From: Nocardiopsis sp. CC223A
GTDB lineage: Bacteria > Actinomycetota > Actinomycetes > Streptosporangiales > Streptosporangiaceae
DNA length: 64,000 bases
Reading direction: 5' to 3'
Assembly: GCF_030766825.1 (NCBI RefSeq)
Contig: NZ_JASFDV010000001.1
Span: forward strand, 149,760-213,759
The translations under genes and the position numbers were made by a program. Below the pieces are notes generated by a model. The model did not search any database, had not been told where the DNA came from, and saw only the letters and a list, made by a program, of their open reading frames with translations. Positions 6,887 to 14,913 of this stretch are shown one piece after another. Numbering within the stretch: the first letter of the stretch is position 1; each line of letters starts with the position of its first letter.

Positions 6887-9800
6887 ATGGCCGAGCCGCT
6901 CGCCACCGGGGTTGACCCCTACGACACCGCCGAACTGCGCCGACGCGTACTCGCCGCGTGGACGGACGCCCCCGCCCGGTTCCGCGAGGACGCCAACGCC
7001 GAGGAGGACTTCGCCCTCGGCGGGTACCGCGACCGGGTCGTGGTCGAACTGGCCCAGAACGCCGCCGACGCCGCCCGCCGCGCGGGCGTCCCCGGGCGGC
7101 TGCTGCTGTCGCTGGAGGGCCGCCGCCTCGTCGCCGCCAACACCGGCGCCCCGCTCACCGCGGAGGGCGTGGAGTCGCTGGCGACCCTGCGGGCCTCCAC
7201 CAAACGCGGTGGGGACGACTCCGTCGGCCGGTTCGGCGTGGGGTTCTCCGCCGTGGCCGCGCTCAGCGACGACGTCACCCTGAGCTCGGCCGGGGCCGCC
7301 GTCCGCTTCAGCGCCGACCTGGCCCGGGCCGCCGTCGCCGAGGCGCTGGCCGGGTCCGACCCGGCCGGGCTGGCCGCCGAGATCGAGCGCCGCCGAGGGC
7401 ACGTGCCCATGCTGCGTCTGCCCTTCGCCGTCGACGGGGCCGCCGCCGGCGGGGCGGCGGACGTGGCGGGCTACGACACCGTCGTCTCGCTGCTGCTGCG
7501 CGACGACGCGGCCCGGGACCGGGTGCGCGACCTGCTGTCCGGAACCGGTGAGGCCCTGCTGCTGGCCCTGCCCGGACTGGCCGAGATCCGTGTCCTGGTC
7601 GACGGCGCCGAGCGCGTCGCCACCCGCCAGGCGGACGGCGGGGAGCCGGTCACGACCCTGCGCGACGCCGAGGGCACCCGCACCACACGCTGGCGCACCC
7701 TCACCCGCACCGGGGAGTTCGACCCGGCCCTGCTCGCCGACCGGCCCACCGAGGAGCGCGGCCGCACGGCGTGGTCGCTCACCTGGGCGGTGCCCGTGGA
7801 CGACGACGGCGGCGTGGCCCCGCTGCCCCCGGACGTGGAGCCGGTGGTGCACGCGCCCACCCCCACCGACACCGGGCTGGACCTGGCCGCGGTGCTCATC
7901 GGCACCTTCCCCCTGAGCAGCGACCGCCGCACGGTGCAGCCCGGACCGGCCACCGACCTGCTGCTGACCGAGGCCGCCGAGGCCTACAGCGCGCTGCTGC
8001 GCCGGTTCGACGCCGCGGTCGCCCTGGACCTGGTGCCCGGTACCCGGGTGGGCGGCGGCCACGTCGATGCCGGGTTCCGCGCCCGGGTCGCCGGGCCCCT
8101 GCGCACCACCCCGTTCCTGACCACCGAGTCCGGGGCGCCGGTCGCCCCGGGTGAGGCGGTGCTGCTGGACACCGGGGGAGCGGGGTTGTCCGCGGTCCTG
8201 GCCGAGCTGATCCCCGGGCTGCTGCCCGGCCGCCTCAACCCCCGCCACCCCGGGCTGGCGGCGCTGCGCGTCCACCGGCTGGGCGCCGCCGACATCGCCG
8301 ACCTGCTCGCCGACACCGTCCGGCCGCCGTCCTGGTGGGCGGGCCTGTACGCGGCGCTGGCCGCCGGGGCGGACACCGACGAGCTGGGCGCGCTGCCCGT
8401 GCCGCTGGCCGACGGACGCCTGGTGCGCGGCCCCCGGTCCCTGCTGGTCCCCGCTGAGGAGGGCGCGGCCCGGATCGACGCCGAGGCCCTGGCCGCGCTG
8501 GGGGTGCGGCTGGTGCACCCCGGGGCCGTCCACCCGCTGCTGCTGCGCCTGGGCGCGGTGGAGGCGGGCCCGGCCGCGGTGCTGGCCGACGCGCGCACCG
8601 AGGCGGCGGTGCGCGGCTCCCTGGACGCCGAGGACCCCGAACCGCTGGCCGAGGCCGTGCTGGGCCTGGTCGCCGCCTCCGGGACCACCGTGGCCGACGC
8701 GCCCTGGCTGGCCGAGCTGGCGCTGCGCGACGACGAGGACGGCTACTCGGTGGCCGCCGAGCTGCTCGTCCCCGGCGCCCCGCTGGGCGAGGTGCTGGCC
8801 GACGACGCACCCTTCGGCACCGTGCACGCCGACCTGGTGGACCGGTACGGCACCGACGTGCTGCGGGCGGTCGGCGCGCTGTGGGAGTTCACCCTGGTGC
8901 GCGCCGAGGAGGCCGCACTGGGCGAGGACGTCCTCGACGTGTTCGAGGAGGCGCCCGACGCGCTGGACGAGTGGGCCGACGAGGTCCTGGAACGGGTGGG
9001 CGACCCCGAGCTGCCGCCGGTGGTCCCCGAACTGGTCTGTGTGGCCGACCTCGACTACGTGGCCGACGACCGCTGGCCGCAGGCCCTGGAGATGCTCTCC
9101 CGGGGTGCGCTGCGCGAGGCCGTGACCGACCCGGCCCGGGTGCTCCTGCCCGACGGCCGGGTGGCGGACGTGCCGTCCTACACCGCCTGGTGGCTGCGCA
9201 CCCGGGCGCTGGTGGGCGGTGCCGCCCCGGCCGAGCTGCGCGCCGCCGAGGCCGAGCCCGCGCTGTCGGGGCTGTACGACGAGGCGCCCGCCGACATCGA
9301 CCCGGAGTTCGCCCGGGCGCTGGGCGTGCGCACCACCCTGGCCGAACTGCTGGCGGACCCGGAGGGCCCGGACGACCTGCTGGCCCGGCTGGCCGACCCG
9401 GAGCGGCACGTGGACCGGCCGGCGCTGCTGCGGATCTGGACGGCGCTGGCGGGGGTGGACGCCGACCTGGTCACCCCGCCCACGCGGGTGCGTGCCGTGC
9501 TCGGCGGGGCGATCGTGGTGGCCGACGCCGAGGAGGCCGTGGTGGTGGACTCCCCGGACCTGCTCCCGCTGTTCGCGGAGCGGCCGCTGGTCCTGGCCGC
9601 CGACCCGGAGGGGCTGGCCGACGTGCTGGACCTGGAGCTGGCGAGCGAGTCGGTGGACGGGGAGGTCTCCGCGGGGGGCACGCTGCGCCAGGTGCCGGCG
9701 GTGGCCGACCTGTTCCTGGACCCCGAGGGGGAGCAGCCGGACCGCACCTACCTGCACCACGCGGAACTCGTCGTGGACGGGGTCGAGGTGGAGTGGTACG

Positions 9801-9958
9801 CGGGCGACGGCGTCGTGCACGCCTCCTCCGTCGACGGCCTGGCCCGCGCCCTGTGCTGGCGCGCCGAGCAGTGGGACCGCCGCCACCTCCTGGCGGCCGC
9901 GCTGCGCGAGCCGGACGCGGCCCCGCTGCTGCTGGCCGAGGCCGACCTGGAGCAGTGA
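6887..9958 (+). CDS. Sacsin-like ATP-binding (GHKL) protein, 1,023 aa
   Basis: The N-terminal ~200 residues form a GHKL/Hsp90-type ATPase domain of the sacsin class. They include the N-box VELAQNAADAARRAG, LVAANTGAPLTAEGVESLATL, and the glycine motif VGRFGVGFSAVAALSDDV. The rest (~210-1023) is a long acidic Ala/Leu/Asp-rich region with no recognised motif. It has aromatic-poor repeats of the type LADPEGPDDLLARLADPE and ends LLLAEADLEQ. ATG 6887 has a strong AGGAGGGA site 6 nt upstream. Relatives are widespread single-copy actinobacterial proteins without assigned function; a chaperone-like or nucleoprotein-remodelling role is only inferred. It is transcribed alone, convergent with the MOSC gene across a repeat-filled spacer. 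Confidence 0.85.
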   Translation: MAEPLATGVDPYDTAELRRRVLAAWTDAPARFREDANAEEDFALGGYRDRVVVELAQNAADAARRAGVPGRLLLSLEGRRLVAANTGAPLTAEGVESLATLRASTKRGGDDSVGRFGVGFSAVAALSDDVTLSSAGAAVRFSADLARAAVAEALAGSDPAGLAAEIERRRGHVPMLRLPFAVDGAAAGGAADVAGYDTVVSLLLRDDAARDRVRDLLSGTGEALLLALPGLAEIRVLVDGAERVATRQADGGEPVTTLRDAEGTRTTRWRTLTRTGEFDPALLADRPTEERGRTAWSLTWAVPVDDDGGVAPLPPDVEPVVHAPTPTDTGLDLAAVLIGTFPLSSDRRTVQPGPATDLLLTEAAEAYSALLRRFDAAVALDLVPGTRVGGGHVDAGFRARVAGPLRTTPFLTTESGAPVAPGEAVLLDTGGAGLSAVLAELIPGLLPGRLNPRHPGLAALRVHRLGAADIADLLADTVRPPSWWAGLYAALAAGADTDELGALPVPLADGRLVRGPRSLLVPAEEGAARIDAEALAALGVRLVHPGAVHPLLLRLGAVEAGPAAVLADARTEAAVRGSLDAEDPEPLAEAVLGLVAASGTTVADAPWLAELALRDDEDGYSVAAELLVPGAPLGEVLADDAPFGTVHADLVDRYGTDVLRAVGALWEFTLVRAEEAALGEDVLDVFEEAPDALDEWADEVLERVGDPELPPVVPELVCVADLDYVADDRWPQALEMLSRGALREAVTDPARVLLPDGRVADVPSYTAWWLRTRALVGGAAPAELRAAEAEPALSGLYDEAPADIDPEFARALGVRTTLAELLADPEGPDDLLARLADPERHVDRPALLRIWTALAGVDADLVTPPTRVRAVLGGAIVVADAEEAVVVDSPDLLPLFAERPLVLAADPEGLADVLDLELASESVDGEVSAGGTLRQVPAVADLFLDPEGEQPDRTYLHHAELVVDGVEVEWYAGDGVVHASSVDGLARALCWRAEQWDRRHLLAAALREPDAAPLLLAEADLEQ

Positions 9959-9967
9959 GCGCGCCAG

Positions 9968-10120
9968 GCCGAAGCGAGGCGCCAGCGGGGTTCCGGAGGC
10001 CCCGGAGGAGCGGTCTTCGAGGAGAAGTCCCTGGCCGCAGGCCATCCGTTGAGGGTGGTGGCGGGCGACGGGCGGGCGAGGACCGCGACGGAGGGGACGA
10101 AGGTTCCCGCCCTCCAGTGG
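9968..10120 (+). repeat. Dispersed intergenic repeat, copy A (core 10033-10078)
   Basis: The core reads GGCCGCAGGCCATCCGTTGA, then GGGTGGTGGCGGGCGACG and GGCGGGC. Upstream, GCGGGGTTCCGGAGGCCCCG at ~9982 also recurs in other copies. The element lies between the 3' ends of the sacsin-like and MOSC genes. Related copies are at 10145, 31047 (minus), 36138, 36361, 42506 (minus) and 42560 (minus). Confidence 0.75.
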
Positions 10121-10217
10121 CGCCGAGCAAGGTGGCAAGTCCGTGGCCGCAGGCCGTCCGTTGAGGGTGGTGGCGGGCGACGGGCGGGCCGAAGCGGAGC
10201 GGAGGCTCGAAGGGGCG
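10121..10217 (+). repeat. Dispersed intergenic repeat, copy B (core 10145-10189)
   Basis: The core at 10145-10189 matches copy A with one difference in the first 22 bases (GGCCGTCCGTT versus GGCCATCCGTT). It is followed by CCGAAGCGGAGCGGAGGCTC, similar to the downstream flank of the copy at 36138. It ends at the MOSC stop codon, so the element supplies the last spacer before that gene. Confidence 0.75.
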
Positions 10218-11072
10218 CTACTGGAGCACCTCGGCCAGACGGCCGCCCAGGCCCGACTCGGCCTCGCCCCAGGCGGTGACCTCCGGTTCGTCGCCGACGG
10301 ACAGTACACCCGGCCGGGTGACCGCGAACTTGGCGCCGAAGGAGACACCGCCCTCGTCGGCCCGCCGGTACCCCGCCAGGGTGCGCAGCGGCTCCGGGCC
10401 GCGCTTCTCCCCGGTGCCCTGGTCCACGGTGGTGACCGCGCAGCGGATGCACACCTTGGCGTAGCCCAGCTCGGCCGTGCCCAGGCGGACGGCGCGGACC
10501 AGGTCCTCGGTGTGCGGCTCGGCCCAGCCGGACACCACGATGTTGGGGCGGAACCGGCGCATCGGCACGGGTTCGGCGCCGCGTTCCAGGATGCGGCCGT
10601 TGAGCAGGTCCAGGGAGGACTCCGAGACCATGAGCACGGCGGTGCTGTCGGCGAAGCCGCTGGTGCCCGGGGTGAGCCCGCCGCTCTCCCGCCTGTGGTC
10701 CTCGGGCACCCGGACCAGGCGGCTGGGCGCGCCGAACACCTCGGTCAGCCAGGCCGCGGCGGCCGCGCCCTGGTCGACGCCGACGAACGGCTGCCTGTGC
10801 AGGGTGACGCCGAGCCGGGGGCCGTCGGGGTCGACCTCCAGGTCCAGCGGCTCGATCCCGTCGGTGGCCAGCCGCAGCGTGCCCTCGCCCGCCTCGGGGC
10901 GGATGCGGGCCATCCGCGGGTCCTTGCGCTGGCTGCGGAAGTCGCCGGAGTCGTCCACGACCATGAAGGAACGGTCGTGGCGGATGCCGGCCGGGGTGAG
11001 TTCCGCGGTGTCCAGGGAGACTCCCGCGCACCCCTTGACCGGGTAATGGACGAGTTCGGAGATTCGGGCCAT
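10218..11072 (-). CDS. MOSC domain-containing protein (mARC-like)
   Basis: This 284-residue protein has an N-terminal MOSC beta-barrel domain (MARISELVHYPVKGC, then RHDRSFMVVDDSGDFRSQR) and a C-terminal MOSC domain. The MOSC domain carries MRRFRPNIVVSGWAEPHTED and the conserved cysteine block AKVCIRCAVTTVDQGTG, which binds the molybdenum cofactor in mARC/YcbX relatives. The likely role is molybdenum-cofactor-dependent reduction of N-hydroxylated compounds, or sulfur carriage. ATG 11072 matches the family start better than the in-frame codon at 11081. It is monocistronic, with repeat copies A and B directly downstream. Confidence 0.88.
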   Translation of the reverse strand: MARISELVHYPVKGCAGVSLDTAELTPAGIRHDRSFMVVDDSGDFRSQRKDPRMARIRPEAGEGTLRLATDGIEPLDLEVDPDGPRLGVTLHRQPFVGVDQGAAAAAWLTEVFGAPSRLVRVPEDHRRESGGLTPGTSGFADSTAVLMVSESSLDLLNGRILERGAEPVPMRRFRPNIVVSGWAEPHTEDLVRAVRLGTAELGYAKVCIRCAVTTVDQGTGEKRGPEPLRTLAGYRRADEGGVSFGAKFAVTRPGVLSVGDEPEVTAWGEAESGLGGRLAEVLQ

Positions 11073-11230
11073 GCCGAGCACGCTAGCGCATGAGGGGGAC
11101 CCCCGGTTTGCCCCCGGGCGCCGTACCCGCTGTACTTCTCATCGAGGCCTGGAAGGAACCGGGGCACGATCCGGTACGTCCTCCCTGGCGTAACCAACCC
11201 CGCCGACATCCGAACCGACAGGACCCCTCC

Positions 11231-11662
11231 ATGCGCACGATCCCCATCGCCCTGCTCGCGGCCGCCGCCCTCGTCGCGGTGGCGGGCTGCTCCTCCGACG
11301 ACCCGGGCTCCTCCGGCAACGGCGGAGTCGAGGAGGGCGCCCCGCCCGCGGGCAGCGAGCAGACCTTCGAGCCCGGCCGGCAGATCACGGTGGAGCTCAC
11401 GATGGCCGCCTCCGGCGACGGCGGCCGGAGCACCTCGTTCTTCTCGGGCTACCGCCCCACCGTCGAGTTCGAGTACGAGGAGCAGTCCACGACGTGCTAC
11501 GCGCAGCTGCCGGTGGAGCTGCGCGAGTTCCCGCCGGGGGAGACGCACCGCATCGGGCTGGAGTGCGACGACGCGGTCGCCGCCCACCCGGACACCCCGG
11601 CGTTCCAACTGGTGGAGGGCGGCAAGGAGGTCGGCTCGGGTGTGATCGTCTTCACCGGCTGA
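11231..11662 (+). CDS. Putative secreted lipoprotein
   Basis: This 143-residue protein starts with a lipoprotein signal (MRTIPIALLAAAALVAVAGC), with the lipobox Cys at position 20. A low-complexity SSDDPGSSGNGG linker follows, then a ~100-residue mature domain without a motif I recognise. The mature domain has Cys residues in STTCYAQL and GLECDDA that could form a disulfide. It is expected on the outer face of the membrane. The function is unknown; it is flanked by the divergent MOSC gene and the ArsR promoter. Confidence 0.7.
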   Translation: MRTIPIALLAAAALVAVAGCSSDDPGSSGNGGVEEGAPPAGSEQTFEPGRQITVELTMAASGDGGRSTSFFSGYRPTVEFEYEEQSTTCYAQLPVELREFPPGETHRIGLECDDAVAAHPDTPAFQLVEGGKEVGSGVIVFTG

Positions 11663-11688
11663 CCGCCGGGGCCGCACGACACAAGTAG

Positions 11689-11722
11689 ATCAGTCTTGGC
11701 TTATATAATCTGATGCTTATAT
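11689..11722 (+). promoter_or_regulatory. AT-rich promoter/operator of the ArsR-SRPBCC pair
   Basis: This is an island of A+T in a GC-rich region just upstream of the ArsR start. It holds TATAAT at 11704-11709 as a -10 candidate. A direct repeat GCTTATAT occurs at 11699-11706 and 11715-11722, and an inverted pair ATCAG (11689) / CTGAT (11710) brackets the -10. Autoregulation by the ArsR protein is the natural inference. Confidence 0.55.
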
Positions 11723-11731
11723 GGTGGTCCC

Positions 11732-12094
11732 ATGCACGCCTTCGACGTCCTGGGCGACCCCGTGCGTCGGCGTCTGCTGGAGCTGCTCAACGAGGGTGAG
11801 CGCGCCTCCGGCGAGCTGACGGAGGTCGTCCGGGCCGAGTTCGGCATCTCGCAACCGGCCGTCTCCCAGCACCTGCGGGTGCTGCGGGAGAACGGCTTCG
11901 CCACCGTGCGCAGGGACGGCAACCGGCGGCTGTACGCCGTGGACGCCGCGCCCCTGCGCGACGTCGACGCCTGGCTGCGGCGCTTCGCCGCCCGCTGGGA
12001 GCCGCACCTGATGGCACTGGAGACCGAACTCGCCAGAGGCGACCGCGAGCGCCGCACCTCCGGAGACGGGGAGGAAGGGCGGCACTCGGGGTGA
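11732..12094 (+). CDS. ArsR-family transcriptional regulator
   Basis: This 120-residue winged-helix repressor has MHAFDVLGDPVRRRLLELL, then the recognition region ISQPAVSQHLRVLRENGFATVRRDGNRRLYAVD. There are no paired cysteines for metal binding, so it belongs to the non-metal SdpR/ArsR subgroup commonly paired with an SRPBCC gene. The SRPBCC gene follows 52 nt downstream on the same strand. The operator-like repeats immediately upstream suggest autorepression. The tail (EGRHSG) is polar and probably disordered. Confidence 0.88.
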   Translation: MHAFDVLGDPVRRRLLELLNEGERASGELTEVVRAEFGISQPAVSQHLRVLRENGFATVRRDGNRRLYAVDAAPLRDVDAWLRRFAARWEPHLMALETELARGDRERRTSGDGEEGRHSG

Positions 12095-12146
12095 CCCCGG
12101 TCCGGACGACGCCGGACCGGGAACCGACCCGACAGGGGAGTGGACC

Positions 12147-12803
12147 ATGGATGTTCAGCAGCGGATCGACGAGGCCGGGCGCACGGTCACCATCACCGAG
12201 GCGGGGGACGAGAGCACCGTCACGATCTCCCGTGACTACACCACCGGCGTCGAGGACCTCTGGGACGCCTGCACGAACCCCGAACGCCTTCCGCGCTGGT
12301 TCGCCCCCGTCCACGGGGACCTGGAGCTCGGCGGCGAGTACCGGGTGGAGGGCAACGCGAGCGGCACCGTGTTGGCCTGCGACCCGCCCGGATCCTTCCA
12401 CATCAGCTGGGAGTTCGGCGGCGCGCGCAGCGACGTCCACGTGACGCTGACCCCGCTGCCCGCCGAGGGCGGCAAGGAGCGCACCCGGTTCGAACTGGCG
12501 CACGTGGCCCCGTTGAGCGAGTTCTGGGAGCGGTTCGGTCCGGGCGCGGTGGGCGTGGGCTGGGACCTGTCCGTCCTGGGCCTGGGCCTGCACCTGGAGA
12601 CCGGGTCCGACATCCCCGCGGAGATCGACGAGTGGGGCACCTCGCCCGAGGCGATCCGGTTCATGGAGTCGAGCGCCCGCGCCTGGGAGGCCGCCCACCT
12701 GGCCGCCGGAGCCGACCCGGAGGCGGTGCGCGCCTCCGCGGAGCGGACCATCGCGTTCTACACCCAGGCGCCGGACGAGGCCCCCGGGGAGGCCCCCGAG
12801 TAG
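12147..12803 (+). CDS. SRPBCC / AHSA1 domain protein
   Basis: This 218-residue protein has a START-like (AHSA1/SRPBCC) fold: ISRDYTTGVEDLWDACTNPERLPRWFAP, LGGEYRVEGN and SFHISWEFGG near the N-terminus. A long C-terminal helix (EAIRFMESSARAWEAAHLAAG) follows. Such proteins bind hydrophobic ligands in a deep cavity. The ArsR-SRPBCC pairing is common in actinobacteria, and the regulator usually controls the pair; the ligand is unknown. ATG 12147 follows a GGGGAG site. Confidence 0.85.
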   Translation: MDVQQRIDEAGRTVTITEAGDESTVTISRDYTTGVEDLWDACTNPERLPRWFAPVHGDLELGGEYRVEGNASGTVLACDPPGSFHISWEFGGARSDVHVTLTPLPAEGGKERTRFELAHVAPLSEFWERFGPGAVGVGWDLSVLGLGLHLETGSDIPAEIDEWGTSPEAIRFMESSARAWEAAHLAAGADPEAVRASAERTIAFYTQAPDEAPGEAPE

Positions 12804-12852
12804 GGGACCGCGGCCGTGGTCCGCCCGTGAGCGGGAGGCGGCGGGCGGGCGC

Positions 12853-14367
12853 TCAGCGGGTGACGGTGAAGAAGCCCTCCGAGATGAGTGTCCGCAGGGC
12901 CTCGGGCACCCGCTCGCGCACCTGCGCGGGGTCCTCGTTGATGAGCTGGGCGATGGCGTCCAGCAGCGGACCCACCGGCATCGTCCCGTCGCAGACCCCG
13001 GCCAGCGCGGCCTCCACGGTGCCCACCCGGGCCACCCGGTGGAGCCCGCCGCGCTGGCGCAGCACGATCTTCTCCGGATCCGGGGCACCGGGGACGCCGA
13101 TGCGCTCCTCCACCACACCCGGGGCCAGCGCCACGTGCGCCGACAGCAGCGCGGCGTCGGTCAGCCGGTGCGCCGTCATCGCCCCGTCCACCACGGACGG
13201 GAGGTAGGGGCCCACCGGCTGCTCGATGTCGTGGCGCAGCTCCTCCACGCGCACGGTCGCGTCCTGCGCGACGTCGTTGCGCAGGCTGATCCAGCCGAAC
13301 CCGATGCCCTTGATGCCCTCGCGCTCGAAGTAGTCCAGCCAGGCGTCGTAGCGGCGGGTGTACTCGGGGGTGCCCTGCTCGCAGGAGTCGCGCAGCCACA
13401 GCTCCACGTACTCCGCGGGGTCCTGCACGTCGCGCTGGACCACCCAGCCCGAGCAGCCGGCCCCGGTGACCCAGCCGCCGACCCGGTCCTGCCAGTCGTC
13501 GCCGTCGGAGTGCACCCAGTTGGCCAGGATCTGGCACCAGCCGCCCTCGGTGAGGTGGGCGGGCGCCCGGCGCACCAGCTCGGCGCAGACCGTGTCGCCC
13601 GGCAGGTCGGACTCCCGGTAGGTGTAACGGGAGGCGTCGGGGGTGATGACGAACGGCGGGTTGGACACGATCAGGTCGAACCGCTCGTCCGCGACCGGCT
13701 CGTACAGCGACCCCGGGAGCAGGCGCACGTCGTGCACCCCGGACAGGGCCAGGCTGATCGCGGCCATCCGCAGCGCGCGCGGGTTGAGGTCGGTGACGGT
13801 GATCTCCCGGGCGCGGGAGGCCAGGTGCAGGGCCTGCACCCCGCAGCCGGTGCCCACGTCGAGCGCGCGCTCGACCGGGCCGTCCACGATCAGCCGGGAC
13901 AGGGTGGCCGAGGCGCCGCCCGCGCCCACCACGTGGTCGGGCCGGGGCACCTCCCCGACGCCGGGGCGCACCTTGGGGTCGGAGACGACGAAGCCGGGGC
14001 GGCCCTCCTCCAGCTCCCAGGGGCCCAGGTGGACCAGGGAGCGCACGACGGGCCCGTCGGCGCGGTCGTCCACGGTGACCAGGCCGGCCTCGGCGAGTTC
14101 GTCCACGGGGAGGATGGCGCGGGCCGCGCGGACGGGGATGGGGCTGCGCAGCCACCACAGGCGCAGCAGCAGCCCGAGGCGCTCCTCGCCGCCGGTGGCG
14201 CGCAGCGCGGGGACGAGCTCCTCGCGGGCCAGCGCACGGGCCGCGGCGTCGCCCAACCGGTCGCGGACGCCGGACACCGTGTAGTCGGCGTCGATGAGGA
14301 TGGCGCGCAGTCGTTCGGCGAGTCCGCGCGGGAAGGCTGTCTCTGGCACCCGTTCATTATCGGTCAC
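12853..14367 (-). CDS. Class I SAM-dependent methyltransferase, HemK-like
   Basis: This is a 504-residue protein. The N-terminal ~145 residues (VPETAFPRGLAERLRAILIDADYTV, LWWLRSPIPVRAAR) are a helical domain typical of this actinobacterial family. The catalytic Rossmann domain follows, with SAM motif I (ALDVGTGCGVQALHLASRA), motif II (EITVTDLNPRALRMA) and the amino-methyltransferase motif IV (FDLIVSNPPFVIT). The NPPF motif points to methylation of a planar amino group in nucleic acid or protein, as in HemK/RsmC. The C-terminal part has no clear motif. The start was taken at GTG 14367; GTG 14349 is possible. A relative sits near DUF2530 in mycobacteria, the same neighbour as here. Confidence 0.8.
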   Translation of the reverse strand: MTDNERVPETAFPRGLAERLRAILIDADYTVSGVRDRLGDAAARALAREELVPALRATGGEERLGLLLRLWWLRSPIPVRAARAILPVDELAEAGLVTVDDRADGPVVRSLVHLGPWELEEGRPGFVVSDPKVRPGVGEVPRPDHVVGAGGASATLSRLIVDGPVERALDVGTGCGVQALHLASRAREITVTDLNPRALRMAAISLALSGVHDVRLLPGSLYEPVADERFDLIVSNPPFVITPDASRYTYRESDLPGDTVCAELVRRAPAHLTEGGWCQILANWVHSDGDDWQDRVGGWVTGAGCSGWVVQRDVQDPAEYVELWLRDSCEQGTPEYTRRYDAWLDYFEREGIKGIGFGWISLRNDVAQDATVRVEELRHDIEQPVGPYLPSVVDGAMTAHRLTDAALLSAHVALAPGVVEERIGVPGAPDPEKIVLRQRGGLHRVARVGTVEAALAGVCDGTMPVGPLLDAIAQLINEDPAQVRERVPEALRTLISEGFFTVTR

Positions 14368-14411
14368 CGGATCCACCAGGGCGTTCGGGGCCGGTCGTGC
14401 GCGGCGCCGGG

Positions 14412-14693
14412 TCAGGTGGCGGACCGGTCGTGCGCGGCGGGCCCGCGGTCGGCGCCCCGCTCGGCGGCCTCGGCCCGTTTGCGCAGCAGGCGGGGGATGT
14501 AGAGGAAGCCGAAGACGCCCAGGCCCATGCCGGTCGCGCACACGCCGATCCACCAGCGTTCGGTCTCGGGGAGCGCGTCGCCCATGAACAGCAGGACGAT
14601 CAGCGCGACCGCCCAGGCCGCGGTGCCGAGCGCGGCGGGTACGCGGTAGTCGCTCTCGTGAACTTCGGGGTCCGGCCGACGGGGTTTGCGCAC
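14412..14693 (-). CDS. DUF2530 small membrane protein
   Basis: This 93-residue protein opens with MRKPRRPDPEVHESDYRVPA. It has two transmembrane helices (~22-40, AALGTAAWAVALIVLLFM; and ~48-66, WIGVCATGMGLGVFGFLYI) followed by a basic cytosolic tail. The pattern and the divergent NCS2 permease neighbour are typical of the actinobacterial DUF2530 family. The function is unknown. Its 5' region shares a 220-nt intergenic space with the permease. Confidence 0.8.
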   Translation of the reverse strand: MRKPRRPDPEVHESDYRVPAALGTAAWAVALIVLLFMGDALPETERWWIGVCATGMGLGVFGFLYIPRLLRKRAEAAERGADRGPAAHDRSAT

Positions 14694-14720
14694 GCCCCCA
14701 GATTAGCCGTACACCCCCGA

Positions 14721-14736
14721 CCACTCCATGGAGTGG
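14721..14736. promoter_or_regulatory. 16-bp perfect palindrome between DUF2530 and NCS2 genes
   Basis: CCACTCCATGGAGTGG is fully self-complementary and lies 28 nt upstream of the DUF2530 start and 178 nt upstream of the permease. A second short palindrome TGGCGCCA follows at 14736-14743, and ACACGTGT lies at 14828-14835. These are candidate operators for divergent control. Confidence 0.4.
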
Positions 14737-14913
14737 TGGCGCCAAGCGCGCTGAGCAGGGAAATCTTCGTCACATCCGATCACTGGATCATCCGAGCATA
14801 TGGTGTTTTCTATGAAACTCGTGTGAAACACGTGTCTATCGTTGTATGAAGATGCAACTAATCTGGCCCAGAATCCTAGTTGTCCGGTAACACGACCAGG
14901 TCAGGCTGACACC

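Noticed and set aside
5960..10348. A 1,462-codon open frame on the minus strand across DUF3027, the sacsin-like gene and the MOSC 3' end.
   Set aside because: It is rich in Gly, His, Gln and Arg runs with no motif and lies antisense to well-supported genes. Long antisense frames are expected at this G+C content.
14744..14913. Purine riboswitch in the NCS2 permease leader.
   Set aside because: The three-way-junction core motifs of guanine/adenine riboswitches were not found. Only short palindromes are visible.
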